This document shows, piece by piece, positions 1-11,009 of a DNA stretch of 64,000 nt. Both the position numbers and the translations under genes were made by a program. The stretch comes from Bolinopsis microptera. Its lineage: Eukaryota > Ctenophora > Tentaculata > Lobata > Bolinopsidae. Positions within the stretch are counted from its first letter, which is position 1, and each line of letters starts with the position of its first letter. Below the pieces are notes generated by a model. The model did no database searches. It was not told the origin of the DNA and saw nothing but the letters and a program-made list of their open reading frames with translations. The stretch is from contig NC_087073.1 in NCBI RefSeq assembly GCF_026151205.1, positions 19,978,658 to 20,042,657 on the forward strand. The letters are read 5' to 3'.

Positions 1-7
1 CACACAA

Positions 8-3000
8 CTAACTCTGAGAAGACCGGAGTGTCCCGGACCATTTGTGAACTTTCTCATCTCTCGTCTGACCGTCCACTGAAACACGCCTCAAAGATGAAAC
101 ATGGGTGGTAAATTCTTCCTATATTGGTTTATGTAGTAGTCGGATATCTTCAAAATATTGCAGAAATTCCAACTATTTAACTTACTTTTGTCCTGATGTC
201 TTGCTTGGTCTCTCTCGTCCCATTCCATGTCTGTTTTTTCTGTGTGTGGTTTCGCTGAAATTGAAGACACGTCAGCTATTTATAATATGTAGATTAAAGT
301 AAGTGTTAATTTTGACATTAGAAGTGTGTAACATTTATTATTTTTAGTTTAGTAGTCAGATAACGGATAAAACTAAAAAGTTGCAGTGCTGCGAACATGG
401 GATAGCGGAACTTACAAATCACTTTTTGCAAATTGTTTCTTCTTCCATGATAGTCATATTCACCATCACTTGCCTTCCTAATAGCCTTCTTCGATGGTAA
501 TACAATTGAGGCTGAAACGGTCAAGTTGTTACTTTGAAGGGTCAAAAGACAAAGTTTATTTCAAAGGTGAATCGTAGCGTAAAATAATAATTATTGCCAT
601 AAAAAAGAAATACATTTTGGTTGATCAGACTCTATGTGGAATTGTAGATAAACACAGAATTGTGTGAACTAACCGGACTGTAGTTCTCCCATGTTGGGTA
701 TCTGAATACCCCAAGCTAAAGGTTTAATTGCACTCTCGATAGCTTTAGTAAACACAGCTTCACGGACGTGACCCTCAGTAGGGAGGTTTAGACCCTTGGC
801 TCGCTCCTCTTCAAACACATCGTCATCTTCTGAGATAAGGAGATAATCTTGTTACAGATAGATATAAATTAGCTGTATAACTTCATCTCATACAATCAAT
901 GGAGAGTAAATAAATGCATAGGGAAAACAATCAAGATTTTAAAGAATCAACCGATGCAAAGGCCAAACAGAAAAAAACAGATGAAAGTTTTGAAACTGAC
1001 CTGACTTCATGCGTTGTTTAGTCGGTAGGGAAGGAGTGGAAGAGAGTGACTGTTTACCACTGGCAATACCAGAATCTGTCGACTCCCTCACTGATCCTTT
1101 TAGAATAGACCTGAAAACAAGAGAAATAAGTAACAAATTTGTAACAATAAAAGAAACATAAATGGACGATCCGCCAATCACGCTATTAGTATTCGTAGTA
1201 CATAAAATGTATGCGATGATAAAGAAATCATATTGTCCTAGATTTTAAGCTACCCCATCAAATAAACCTTGTATGTTGATCCTGTTCCATAATAACATCG
1301 GGGACTTTATCATAACTCGTTCCCAGTTCGTCCCCGTCGCTCGTCTCGTAATCCTCGTGATATCCAGACGATGTATCTGACACACCTTAACAAATCAACT
1401 TCAAGATCAAAATATTTTGGCGGCAAAGATTTTTGATCTAATTTTTCGGAAATAAAATAGAATCCAATGCTAATTGCTGACTTAAAAACGGCACAATCAC
1501 TGTACACTGTACATGGTACACTGTACAAACTACATAAAAAGTGGAATCTTTGACCAAAAGATAAAAGTCTTGGCTTGAAAATTTAAACTGACATGGAAGC
1601 CACTTTTTCGATAATTTTTGAAGAATAAAATTTAACAAAACACCCTCTTATACGAAGCTCTCGGACGCAGAAGTTTTGCTGACCTTTCTCCGAAGATGTG
1701 GATCGGTCTGAGTCTGAAGTGTGACCACTGCTGTTCATTGATCTCTTGCTACTCCGTGCTGGACCCTCTTTTTCTTCCTCTGATTTCTCGGCTTCAAAGG
1801 AATATCTCCTAGGAGCCAAGTTAAGAGTACTGTTGTTCGGAAGGGGTGTTTTCTCAGGTTTCATAACCACCTCCTCTCCCTCTGACAAGGGGTGCTCTGC
1901 TATTGCTCCTTCTTCGTCAGCCTCAGCTTCTTGTATTACTTCTAAATCTTCAATCTCCAAATCATCTTTTGGCTCGACCTCAATAGCTTTAGGAGGAGGA
2001 GATGCTTCTTTGAACTGCTCCTTGACAACAACTTCTTCTACCTTTTCTGGGGGTTTCGACATTTTGACGTGCTGCAATTCAGGTTGGTCTTCTGCCTCGA
2101 CAACTGTCTTCTCCGCCTCAACAGGGGCAATGGGCACCTTCGCCGGTACCACAATAGTTTCTTCTGCTACAGGTTCTTTCTGAGCTTCTGATAATTCGAC
2201 GACAAGCTCTTCGGCCATTGGTTTCACTTCAATGACTTCTTCGACAAGGAAAGTTTCGTCGATAGGAGCTGGAATGTGTTCCATACTTTCAGCGAGGACA
2301 TCTTCCAGTTTTGACGGTTCAAAATCTTCGTATTGATCTCCTATGGGTTTTAAAGGCGGCGGGAGATCATCTTTTTCTTTCTTCTCAATGTTAGAAACTG
2401 TTGATTTAACAGGCTGAATTTCTTCCATTAGGACAGTTGGAAGTTCTGTAAATATGTCTTTTACAGCAATATTATCAACTTCAACCACACCTTGGTCAGA
2501 TTCATCGGACGGCCGAGGGACCTTCATCGGATGTTTCTTGATCATATGCTCAAGTCTTTTCACTTTCTCAGCAAACGATGAAGTTTCTGGTTCAACTTTT
2601 TCTGCAATAACTGTGGGTGGACTCGCGGTTCCGCTGCTTGCACTTCCTTCCTCAATCATGATCGGTCCTGGAAGTGTTCCTACAACAGTAATATCTTCTG
2701 AAACAGCAGCTGGAAATGCTTCAGCAGATGGCTCTTCAGCCACTGGTTCCAAATCAACAACCTCTAAAACTGGTTCACGGTCTTCATCACTTTTACTTGT
2801 GGTTCTCTGGAATTCTTTTATAGACTCTTCTAGGTCCTCCTTAGCACTCTCAAGTTGTAATTGACGTTTTGTGATTGACTCCAGAACTTCTAGGCGCCTT
2901 GTTACTTCAAGAAGGCTTGCTGCCTGCTCTTTTTCAATGTTATCAACTTTATCCGTTTCAACCTTGGGCTCTAATTCTACTGACTCCTCTTCAAGATTAT

Positions 3001-6000
3001 CGACTTTACTCGCTTCGACCTTGGACTCTTCTACTGGTTCCTCTTCAATGTCATCTACCTTATTTATTTCAGCTTTGAGTTCCTTAAATGGCTCCTCTTC
3101 AAGATCATCTATGTTTTCCACTTCAGCCTTAAGCTTTTTTTCTGGCTCTTCTTCAAGATTATCAACGTTATAAACTTCAGCCTTTGGTTCTTCTATTGGT
3201 TCTTCTTCAAGATTGTCTATGTTATCCACTTCAAGAACTTCGCCAGACTCTTCTTGCTCATCATCAACAGCTTCGGCCTTAACATTTTTCTCAAATTCTT
3301 CGATCGAATCTTCCACTTCAGATTTCGCTCGCATATACTCTTCCATTCTCTTTATCATAGACTCCGTTATTACGGGTGTTGGTTCGTCCTCTAGCTCTTC
3401 GCCTGAAATGAGATGTTTGCAAAATGGTTAAAACATGAAAAATTGTTAAATAGTGGCACTGCGTGTTATGACTCCTATATTTTTCATGAAAAATGATTGA
3501 ATGGCTAAACTGTTATGTGTGCAAATCCGAAAGCTAAAATTCCATGCAGAAGAGAATGTTGTTCTATGAAACCTTCAGATATGGCAAGTTCGACTTCATT
3601 CATAGCCTGGAGTTGCTCGGAAACGTCGTAACCAGACTCAACGTCAGCTACATAAATATGTTTCTCAGCATCTTCAGCCTCTTCCACCTCGTCTAACTCG
3701 TCCTCCCACTGCTCTTCATCTTCCTGTCCTTGCTCAACAAGATCCTCTTCTTCTAATTCCTCTTCTTCAATTTCCTCAGTCGGAAGAAGCAACTCAGTTA
3801 CCTCCTCTTCCTCTTTTCCTTCCTCGGGCTCATGTCGCTCTGTTATCGACCCCAGCAGTTCTGAAGGATCCAAAAACTCTACGGTTGTTTCCTTTTCTCC
3901 ATCCTCAGAAATGTCTACATCAACTTCGTGGGTTACAGCCAGTCGATGTTCGGCGGGGTATTGAGATGAGATGGTGACAGCGACAAAGACGTTTCCATCT
4001 CGCTGCGGTCCATCAACTGGAATATCTTTTCCTGTCACTGGTATATAATGATATGTTGGACAATTCTTGTGAGATGTTATTGAAAAAGCATGCAGTGTAA
4101 TTTAAATGTTTGGAAGCGTGCGGTGTGGCAACAACTATTTTATACTTTTGTTGAGACTATCGTGTAGAGGAATAAAAGCGATTCATTGCTTGCACAAAAG
4201 TACTTGTTTGTAAAACATAACATTTCCATTGTTTTGAATATAAAACGGCTTGAAGAGGGCTGCAAAAGTCAACAAGGAAAAAGGAAACGGAATCGCTCAT
4301 GCTCACCAGCAAAATATGTTAAAAGTTCACATGTCACTAAATTGACATTAAGCGTTATGATTAAGACACAGGTGGAATTTTCGGGAAAGTTTCTGTCACA
4401 TAAGTGGTAACGAACAGTTTGCTTCGATCACAAGACATTGCAGTACCTTGGCCACTGTTTGCTGAACTCAAGCTATCATGTCTAGCCTCCCCCATTTTTG
4501 AGGCATAATTATCAGCTCCAACTGCTTCGTTCAGTTCGTCCTCAGTGGTGCCTCCCTCGTAGTCAGAGTCTGCCGGTTCAGCAGAAGCACGAGCAAGGGG
4601 TTCAGTTTCAGGCTGGGTTTCTGCTTTGACAACTTGAGGTTCTGCTTCTGGCTCAGTTACTTGAGGCTCTGCTTCAGGTTGAGATATAAGCTCAAATGGG
4701 AGCGGTGCTTCAGATGCAACCTCAGTCACAGACCCTGCTTCAATAGTGGGTTCAAATTCTTCAGTAGCATCGTCCTCATAGTACAGCCCAATAGGTTCGA
4801 TTACAAGTTCTTGTGAGGGAATGTCTTGCACGTCAAACCCTGGTGAGTTTAGTGTGTCCAGCCGAAATTAGGAGAGCAGAGGCGCATCAGAAAAAAAGAT
4901 GTTCATGCAGCCAATTCCACACAAATAAACATTGAATATGTTCAACAATTCTCAGGAAAGCTAAAAACATGTAAATGTCAAGCCGTTGGCGGCTATCTAG
5001 AATACTGCCCAGCCATAACACAGTATACAATGAATCGATTAACATTTAGACTGCATACCTGCATCATCACTGGGCAGTTCCTCTAACTGATCCATCTCCG
5101 AGCGATCCTGGTCATCAGTTATCATGTCGGAGATATCCTGCAAGGTGTCCCCTCCTGAAGATAAATATGATCAAGATTAGATGATAAATTTTATGGAATC
5201 AAGTGATAATCATGCATCTACGATAATTGAAATAAACAATTCAAGTAAATAGTTTTAACAATCGTCCAATTAATATTCACGGGTAACAAACAGTCTCTCA
5301 GTCTTACCTGACAAATGAGGAACAGATGAGTCTCCAACCGTTGCGTTCTCTGTAACCTTGGCAGGTTTAGATTCCGCAAGAGTATCCACCCCAGAATCTG
5401 GAGCTAGATCGGTGACAGAAGGTTCTGGAATCGGAACAGAGGGCTCAGGAAGAGGGCCAGGTTCCCCAGCTTCTGGAAGGTTCTCAACATCAACATCAAC
5501 TGCTTCGCCAGCCTCACACTGGTATTGCTCTTCTGCTATTTCTTCTATTGCTGCTATTAGTGCTGGATCAGTGGGTGACCTTACAACTTTCTCTGAAGTG
5601 AAGGGAATTTTTAAGATCCGATCATTTGACTTATATCATACGATCATACATTTTGTGATTCACAGAACTGCAAAATTAGTACGAGTTTTAAAATCAAAAT
5701 TGTTTAACCACCTTCGTCTTCAACTTCGCCATTGTCCTTCATGATCTCCATAGCTCGGCGAATCAGTTCAGGCGATGTTACTGAGTTTAAATAAAGTTGT
5801 AGTTTAACTACATACTAAATAGTTGTTCTGGTTTTCCAAAGAGCGCTCAACTGACATGCAGGAGCATTCTAATAACAATTAAAACAATGGAAATTGGCGG
5901 GCAAAAAATTCGTTTGCCCACCAATTTCAAATGTTGCAATTGTTAGTTTAAACATTCAAACAGACGAAAAATAGTTTGAGCTCAAGACAGTCAAAGCACT

Positions 6001-9000
6001 TGAACTTCAGCGATAAAATAAAACCTATACTCACTTTTGGGTTTGCCAGAAACCCTCTGAGTTGCCCGGTTGTATTGATCAGACTTTGGCAGGTTCTTGC
6101 CACCAACAGGGATCAGTCTCTTGTTCTGCGTTGGTGGCTCCTTCCTATCTAAGGTAGAAGCGCGGTTTGGCTGCTGAAAATTTGGAGTCGAAGGTCCGGC
6201 CTCCCCAGATGTTCTGCTGGCCGGCCTTTGCGGGGTACTGGCGGATCTGGATAGATTAGAGCGGCTGTTAGGAACGTTCTTCCAGGGAGGATGGGAAATT
6301 CCTCCCGGTCCAGATCCGGTGGGTGAAAGCGGATTAGCAGGGGACGGTGTTTTGATGGCAGAAGGCGAGGATGTCCTTAGCAATGAGGCTTTCGTTTGTC
6401 GTGGGGTAATGATCGGCTCTCTAATAGAATTGGGACGAGGAGTAGGACTGATGAGAGATTCTCTAGAGACAGAAGGAGATGCTCTGACAGGTGTTTTCTT
6501 AGGACTAGCTGCTCGTGGTGCTGGAGTGCTAGCAGACGGTCTCAGCGGAGACTTTGTCGGTGATCTTGTTCTAGGTGGAGTTGCTTTCCTCATGGGATCA
6601 GCAGTGGCAGCTATAGCAGCAGGAGAAGGAGAGGTTGCAGGTCGCTTTGGTTTGGCTGGGGGTACAGCAGCTGGGACTGGTGCATATGTCTCGCTCACTA
6701 CTGGAGCAGGAGCACTGTCCTCTTCTACTTCTCTTTCTGGTTCTCTTTGAGGGGTTGGCTCTCCTGAGGGTAGCATAATTTGGTTAGTGATACAGTTCCA
6801 CACTAAAGTAGAATATCTGCATCCGATCATGGGAGAGACGAAAGTTATCATCATCCATCAATAAACTCTCGTAATTTACAAATTAGCAACCATTATCCAG
6901 CCATATTTTATTTGCTCACTAACTTCTCGGTGCGGGCTGTTCTTCCTCGTTACTCTCGAATCTTTGTTTCAGTTTTCCAGTTGGAGATTTCCCACCGAAC
7001 GAATCTACAATTTAAAAATAATCATGAACTTGTCCGCAAAAAATCCAGGCCACTTCTATTGATTTTGTTGCGTGAAAATGTATCCCGCAAAATTGCTGCT
7101 GTCATGCAAGGAATAACGTAAAATGTAATCTCTACGGCTCATGATGAATCCTTTTATAAACTTTAATCTAACAAATGAGTAATCTGCAGACAAGTGAAGT
7201 ATCAGTGAATGTGACCCACCCATAGGAGCTCTGCAGGGGTCCATCTTGCTGAAGTAAGCTGAGAGTGTTTCCCAACCACCACCAACTCTCACCATCACAT
7301 GAGATCTCAGCACTCTCACAAACACTATAGACCTTCCTTCACCTACCTGTGTTTTATTTAATATCTTGAAAACAAAGTGAGAGATTTTTTTGTTTCATGA
7401 CTTTTAAGTAAGGATATATAACATTAGATGGTTGAGTTAAGATTACCATATTCAATGACTATTATGTGTATGACAGTAAAAACGAATCAAGAGCTGATTA
7501 GGAAGAACACATTCTATTATTATATTATAACTATGATTATTATTATCTACACAGCTGATAAACATAGTTCTACACTGGGTACCGACCTTGTAGCGACCTT
7601 CAGATACTCTGTTTACTGTGAAAGGAATAGAGCAGTTACACTCCGCTGCACAAGCTTGTACCTGACATGAAATCAACTTTTAGTTTACAGGGGGAAATTA
7701 TTTTTCGAGGGCTGTAAGAATTCGTTAGCTAAACTAAATATAATCAGCAAATGGGCAGGACATACAACATAAAACTTGTGCATTATCACAGCAAGATTAA
7801 AGAGCCGATTTTCTCTTTGAATTGAATGAAACCAAATGTTGTTATACAATTATTAAATCATATTAAATCAAAGTTCTAAACAAGGGATAGTTTTTAAAAA
7901 ACAACGCCCAAGTCTAATCTTTCCCTAAAACAAAAACTAAAAATTAAAAACTTCATTGCAAATTCCGCCAATATCTCTTGTCATAACTCAAATTACGGAG
8001 ATAATGCAGGTCAAAGATATTATTCAAAGATGTTATACAATATACATTTAAAATCAATTTAAAGACTATCATACTGCCGATAGATACAATATCTAATATT
8101 CGACTGAGGTAGTTACTCATAGTCATACTGAAGCACTAACCCTTGATATGGTTGTATACCTGATGAGATGTACTTGGTGAAGATGCATCATAATTTGTTT
8201 GAAGACGGTTAGGTTTGAGGATGCTTCTGTACCTTTCCAAGTGCCTCACTATGGCTGGATCTAATGTCGAATGTTTCGGACAGAAATTATGGTTCGTTTC
8301 AAGAGATAACTTTAGATAAAACTTCATGGATCTGGCAAGACGCTTTGCCGCTAACTCAGCCCTGAATTTGGCTATCTTCTTCTCAATATGACTCCACTGG
8401 GTTGGCTGATTAAAAAGACAGGCAGTCTTCGTGCAAGAGTGTCTCCTTCGGCCCGGCCATGTTCTATTTAAACTACCAGTACCATGAATAGGACATGATG
8501 GACGCACTGTCATAATACCGACTACTTGAGAGAAGAACTGTAAGCTTTGCAAAACCAACGATGAGAGAGCAAGTACTGCCGCTACTAGGACACATTGCAC
8601 TATTCAGACCGTCTATAATAAGCAATCAATCTCTGGAGTGCACAGTAATCTTAAAGTCCTGGCGTCCTTTTATCATTCGCTTATTTGAATGGCAGTCCCA
8701 TACTTAACTATAAAACGGAGACGTTCGTGCTTGTTTATTTGTGAGGACGTATCGTGCATCAAATAACGTCAACGAATTTGATTTTGATTTTAAAGCATGA
8801 CTCATTAGCTTGAGTTTAATGCTTCACAGGCTTCACAGCCACAGAAATTTGATATTTTCTGAAGCACGACAACAATTGCTTTGCATGAAGGATAAAATTT
8901 CTTGTAAAGAGGAACTGGAGAAAAGAGTGGCCGCCGAAGGTACCCGCATGGGGTTACCCTAAGGCGACGCTTGAATGCTTAGATGAGAGGACCGCAGCAC

Positions 9001-11006
9001 CCCAAGAGGGACATGCAATACCTTCTCATCGAGGGTTGATGCCCCTTTAGGAGGGGCGGGCATCGGATCCTCCAGGCTCATTTCCAGTTTAATGAGGGTA
9101 GGTGGCTCGATTCCAAACTTAACACCAAGTCGTCCTACCTCCATTAGGTGTACCACAATCTGAAGGAATGCTTGCCACTAAGAATCAAATGTTACACCGT
9201 TATTTACCTGTTCATCCAAGAAGGACACACCCTTCTTAGGTTTTGGTTTGGGTTCTTCTGGGGTTGGCTCAGGTTCAGGTTCAGGCTCTGGTTCGGGAAG
9301 CGGTTCTTCCAGTTCCATTTCTATTTTGATAAGAGTAGGAGGCTCAATGCCGTGCCTCACTCCCAAACGCCCGACTTCCATCAAATGTAGTATTATCTGA
9401 GGCGTTATTAGAAAAACAGCTACTTACACTTTTTAAACAGTTAGATTAGCGTATAGAATGCGGTAGTGTTATTATCTGACCATCGCTGATTCTTAATTCC
9501 AAATTTTTGTCAGAATTCATGACACGCTACTGAAGGTGGCTAACTCAAAGTAACTATTTTGAAAACATGTTTAATCTTGTCATCATCTGTGGTCCATTCT
9601 AGCTATAGTCACAATTCTTTTATCGAAAACTAAAAATTTAGACTCATCGATTGGAACGTTTTAACAGTCAGAGCAAGTTACGCCTTTTCACGAGGATCAT
9701 GCAACTTTAATAATTTGAGCAAGAATCGCGGTTTTATTCAAATCTTATACAAATCAGAACGAATTTTATCACTATCTAGATCATAGCAGATTCAACAAGC
9801 ATTTGACCAATAGAATATTTAAATGTCTAATCTAGATCTTAATGATCAAGTCATCATAACGAAATATTAATTTAAATGTTGAAATAGGCATTTTAAACAT
9901 TTCTTTTTAAGCGATTTAATTAAAAAGACTACCTGTCGATCATTTTTCCTCAACGTAAGATCATCCGTTTCAAATCGGCAAGAGTGTTTTACTCCAAACT
10001 CAATGCTCCAATCCAAAAAGTTACTTATGTTGTCCCGGCAGTAAAACGGCGGGGACTTCCTTGTTGCATTCGCGTACCTAACAGAAATTCTTTATCGAAA
10101 ATGGAATGAGACTTTTGGTGGTGTCAGTGTGGATTCGGTGTGAGTATTGTTTAGGCAAATTGCAAATGATAAAGTTAATTTGGAAAAAAGCTCTTCGTTT
10201 TTGGTAGAAGCTGTTATAAACTACTGACTTGAGACTGGGAGGTTTGGAGGGTACCAGTGAGGTATCCTCGGGGTGCTCCTTCCTGTACTTTACTGCCATC
10301 CTCTGCATGTGGATACCCAACTTACACAGATGTACTCCGGACTGTAGCTCCTGAAAAACAAGGGTTAAGCGGGGGCGTGAATCTATATATAACATGATAG
10401 TTAAAAACACGATCACGATTATCAAAATCACAAGTCTGCAATTGCACGAAGCTTGATTGATTTTCATTAATCGTGAGTTGTACATCGCAATGAAAATCGT
10501 AGAAACTGATAAAAGTAGAAGCTGATAATGAATCTGATAAAAGTAGAAGCTGGTTAACAATCTGGATTACCGGGAAGAATCGATTAGGCTGAATCTCTGC
10601 TCTAATCATTTTGTAGAGCCACTCAGCTAGATCCTCTTTAAAGGGCAGAAGCGGATCATAACCTGAAAACGTAAATTGTATCAAACAACCTTTCCAACGA
10701 CAACATCTCGCTAACACCAATCAAAACCATTGAAAAATAGACCGACAGCAACAGTATTCTATGTTCCAATTAAAGTAATGATAAGCACCCACTAGAAACT
10801 AAAAACGTACCAGCGGAACCAGCGTCTTTACACTGGACAGTTGAACAAGTAGCGATAAAACCTAGTCTCTTCCTGTTCTGTGCGAGTCCGGAGGAGAAGA
10901 AACAGTGAGGGTCATAGTAGTCATCGTCGTCATAGTGATAGAGTTTCTCGTAGGGATTGCTGGCAGCCCCGGGGTCGGCGGGATGTCCTGCAGTTGCAGC
11001 GCTCAT
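8..11006 (-). CDS. GAS2-like cytoskeletal linker (CH + GAR domains, long acidic tail), 20 exons
   Basis: GAS2-like proteins link actin (through a calponin-homology domain) to microtubules (through the GAR zinc-binding domain). Exons, minus strand: 11006-10811, 10662-10571, 10350-10229, 10077-9933, 9396-9208 or 9159-9022, 7661-7587, 7346-7220, 6763-6035, 5780-5712, 5592-5308, 5154-5059, 4839-4447, 4037-3573, 3402-1684, 1385-1268, 1110-1001, 829-674, 511-416, 254-186, 75-8. Every junction has GT-AG ends and matching phase, and the sum is 1,773 codons including the TAG at 10-8. Seen: the CH domain at about residues 70-215 ([36 protein letters not shown]), and the GAR domain at about 249-315 ([37 protein letters not shown]). 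These match the family closely. After the GAR comes a Ser/Pro/basic stretch (exon at 6763-6035), then a very acidic region with internal repeats. The start is the ATG at 11006, just after an intron acceptor, so 5' UTR exons lie further right. The family call is firm; the paralogue (GAS2 versus GAS2L1-3) is not resolved. Confidence 0.93.
8136..8600 (-). CDS. Possible nested single-exon gene, secreted 154-aa protein
   Basis: This open frame lies in the GAS2-like intron between 9022 and 7661, on the same strand. It starts with a hydrophobic leader ([20 protein letters not shown]) typical of a signal peptide. The rest has few Cys ([23 protein letters not shown]) and a basic helical stretch ([20 protein letters not shown]), and it ends at a clear stop. 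I recognise no family. It is longer than chance would usually allow in this AT-rich DNA, and its composition looks protein-like. It could be an intron-nested gene, an unused relic, or an alternative first exon. No promoter or poly(A) signal is convincing. Confidence 0.4.
   Translation of the reverse strand: MQCVLVAAVLALSSLVLQSLQFFSQVVGIMTVRPSCPIHGTGSLNRTWPGRRRHSCTKTACLFNQPTQWSHIEKKIAKFRAELAAKRLARSMKFYLKLSLETNHNFCPKHSTLDPAIVRHLERYRSILKPNRLQTNYDASSPSTSHQVYNHIKG
9022..9159 (-). other. Alternative CH-domain exon, version b (46 codons)
   Basis: One of two paralogous exons of the GAS2-like gene. It encodes the end of the CH domain ([20 protein letters not shown]) and a short linker ending LDEK. 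It starts in phase 0 after a TTCAG acceptor and ends in phase 0 at AAG|GTATTG, exactly as the exon at 9396-9208 does. Either can therefore join the exon before (ending ...KNDRQ) to the exon after (starting [10 protein letters not shown]). Using both would duplicate the end of the CH domain, so mutually exclusive use is the likely reading. That is an inference; no transcript evidence is available here. Confidence 0.85.
9208..9396 (-). other. Alternative CH-domain exon, version a (63 codons, Glu-Pro linker)
   Basis: Paralogue of the exon at 9159-9022, with the same phase at both ends and the same core ([20 protein letters not shown]). Its linker is longer, with an (EP)n run of about five repeats and a KPKPKK patch before LDEQ. 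The choice between the two exons would change the spacing and charge between the actin-binding CH domain and the microtubule-binding GAR domain by 17 residues. Confidence 0.87.
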
Positions 11007-11009
11007 CCC

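Noticed and set aside
1746-3431. Plus-strand Ser-rich ORFs (145, 136, 100 codons)
   Set aside because: Shadows of the Glu-rich coding exon on the minus strand, where GAA/GAG read as TTC/CTC.
6319-6750. Plus-strand Gly/Ala-rich ORF of 143 codons
   Set aside because: Antisense shadow of the Ser/Pro-rich GAS2-like exon 6763-6035.
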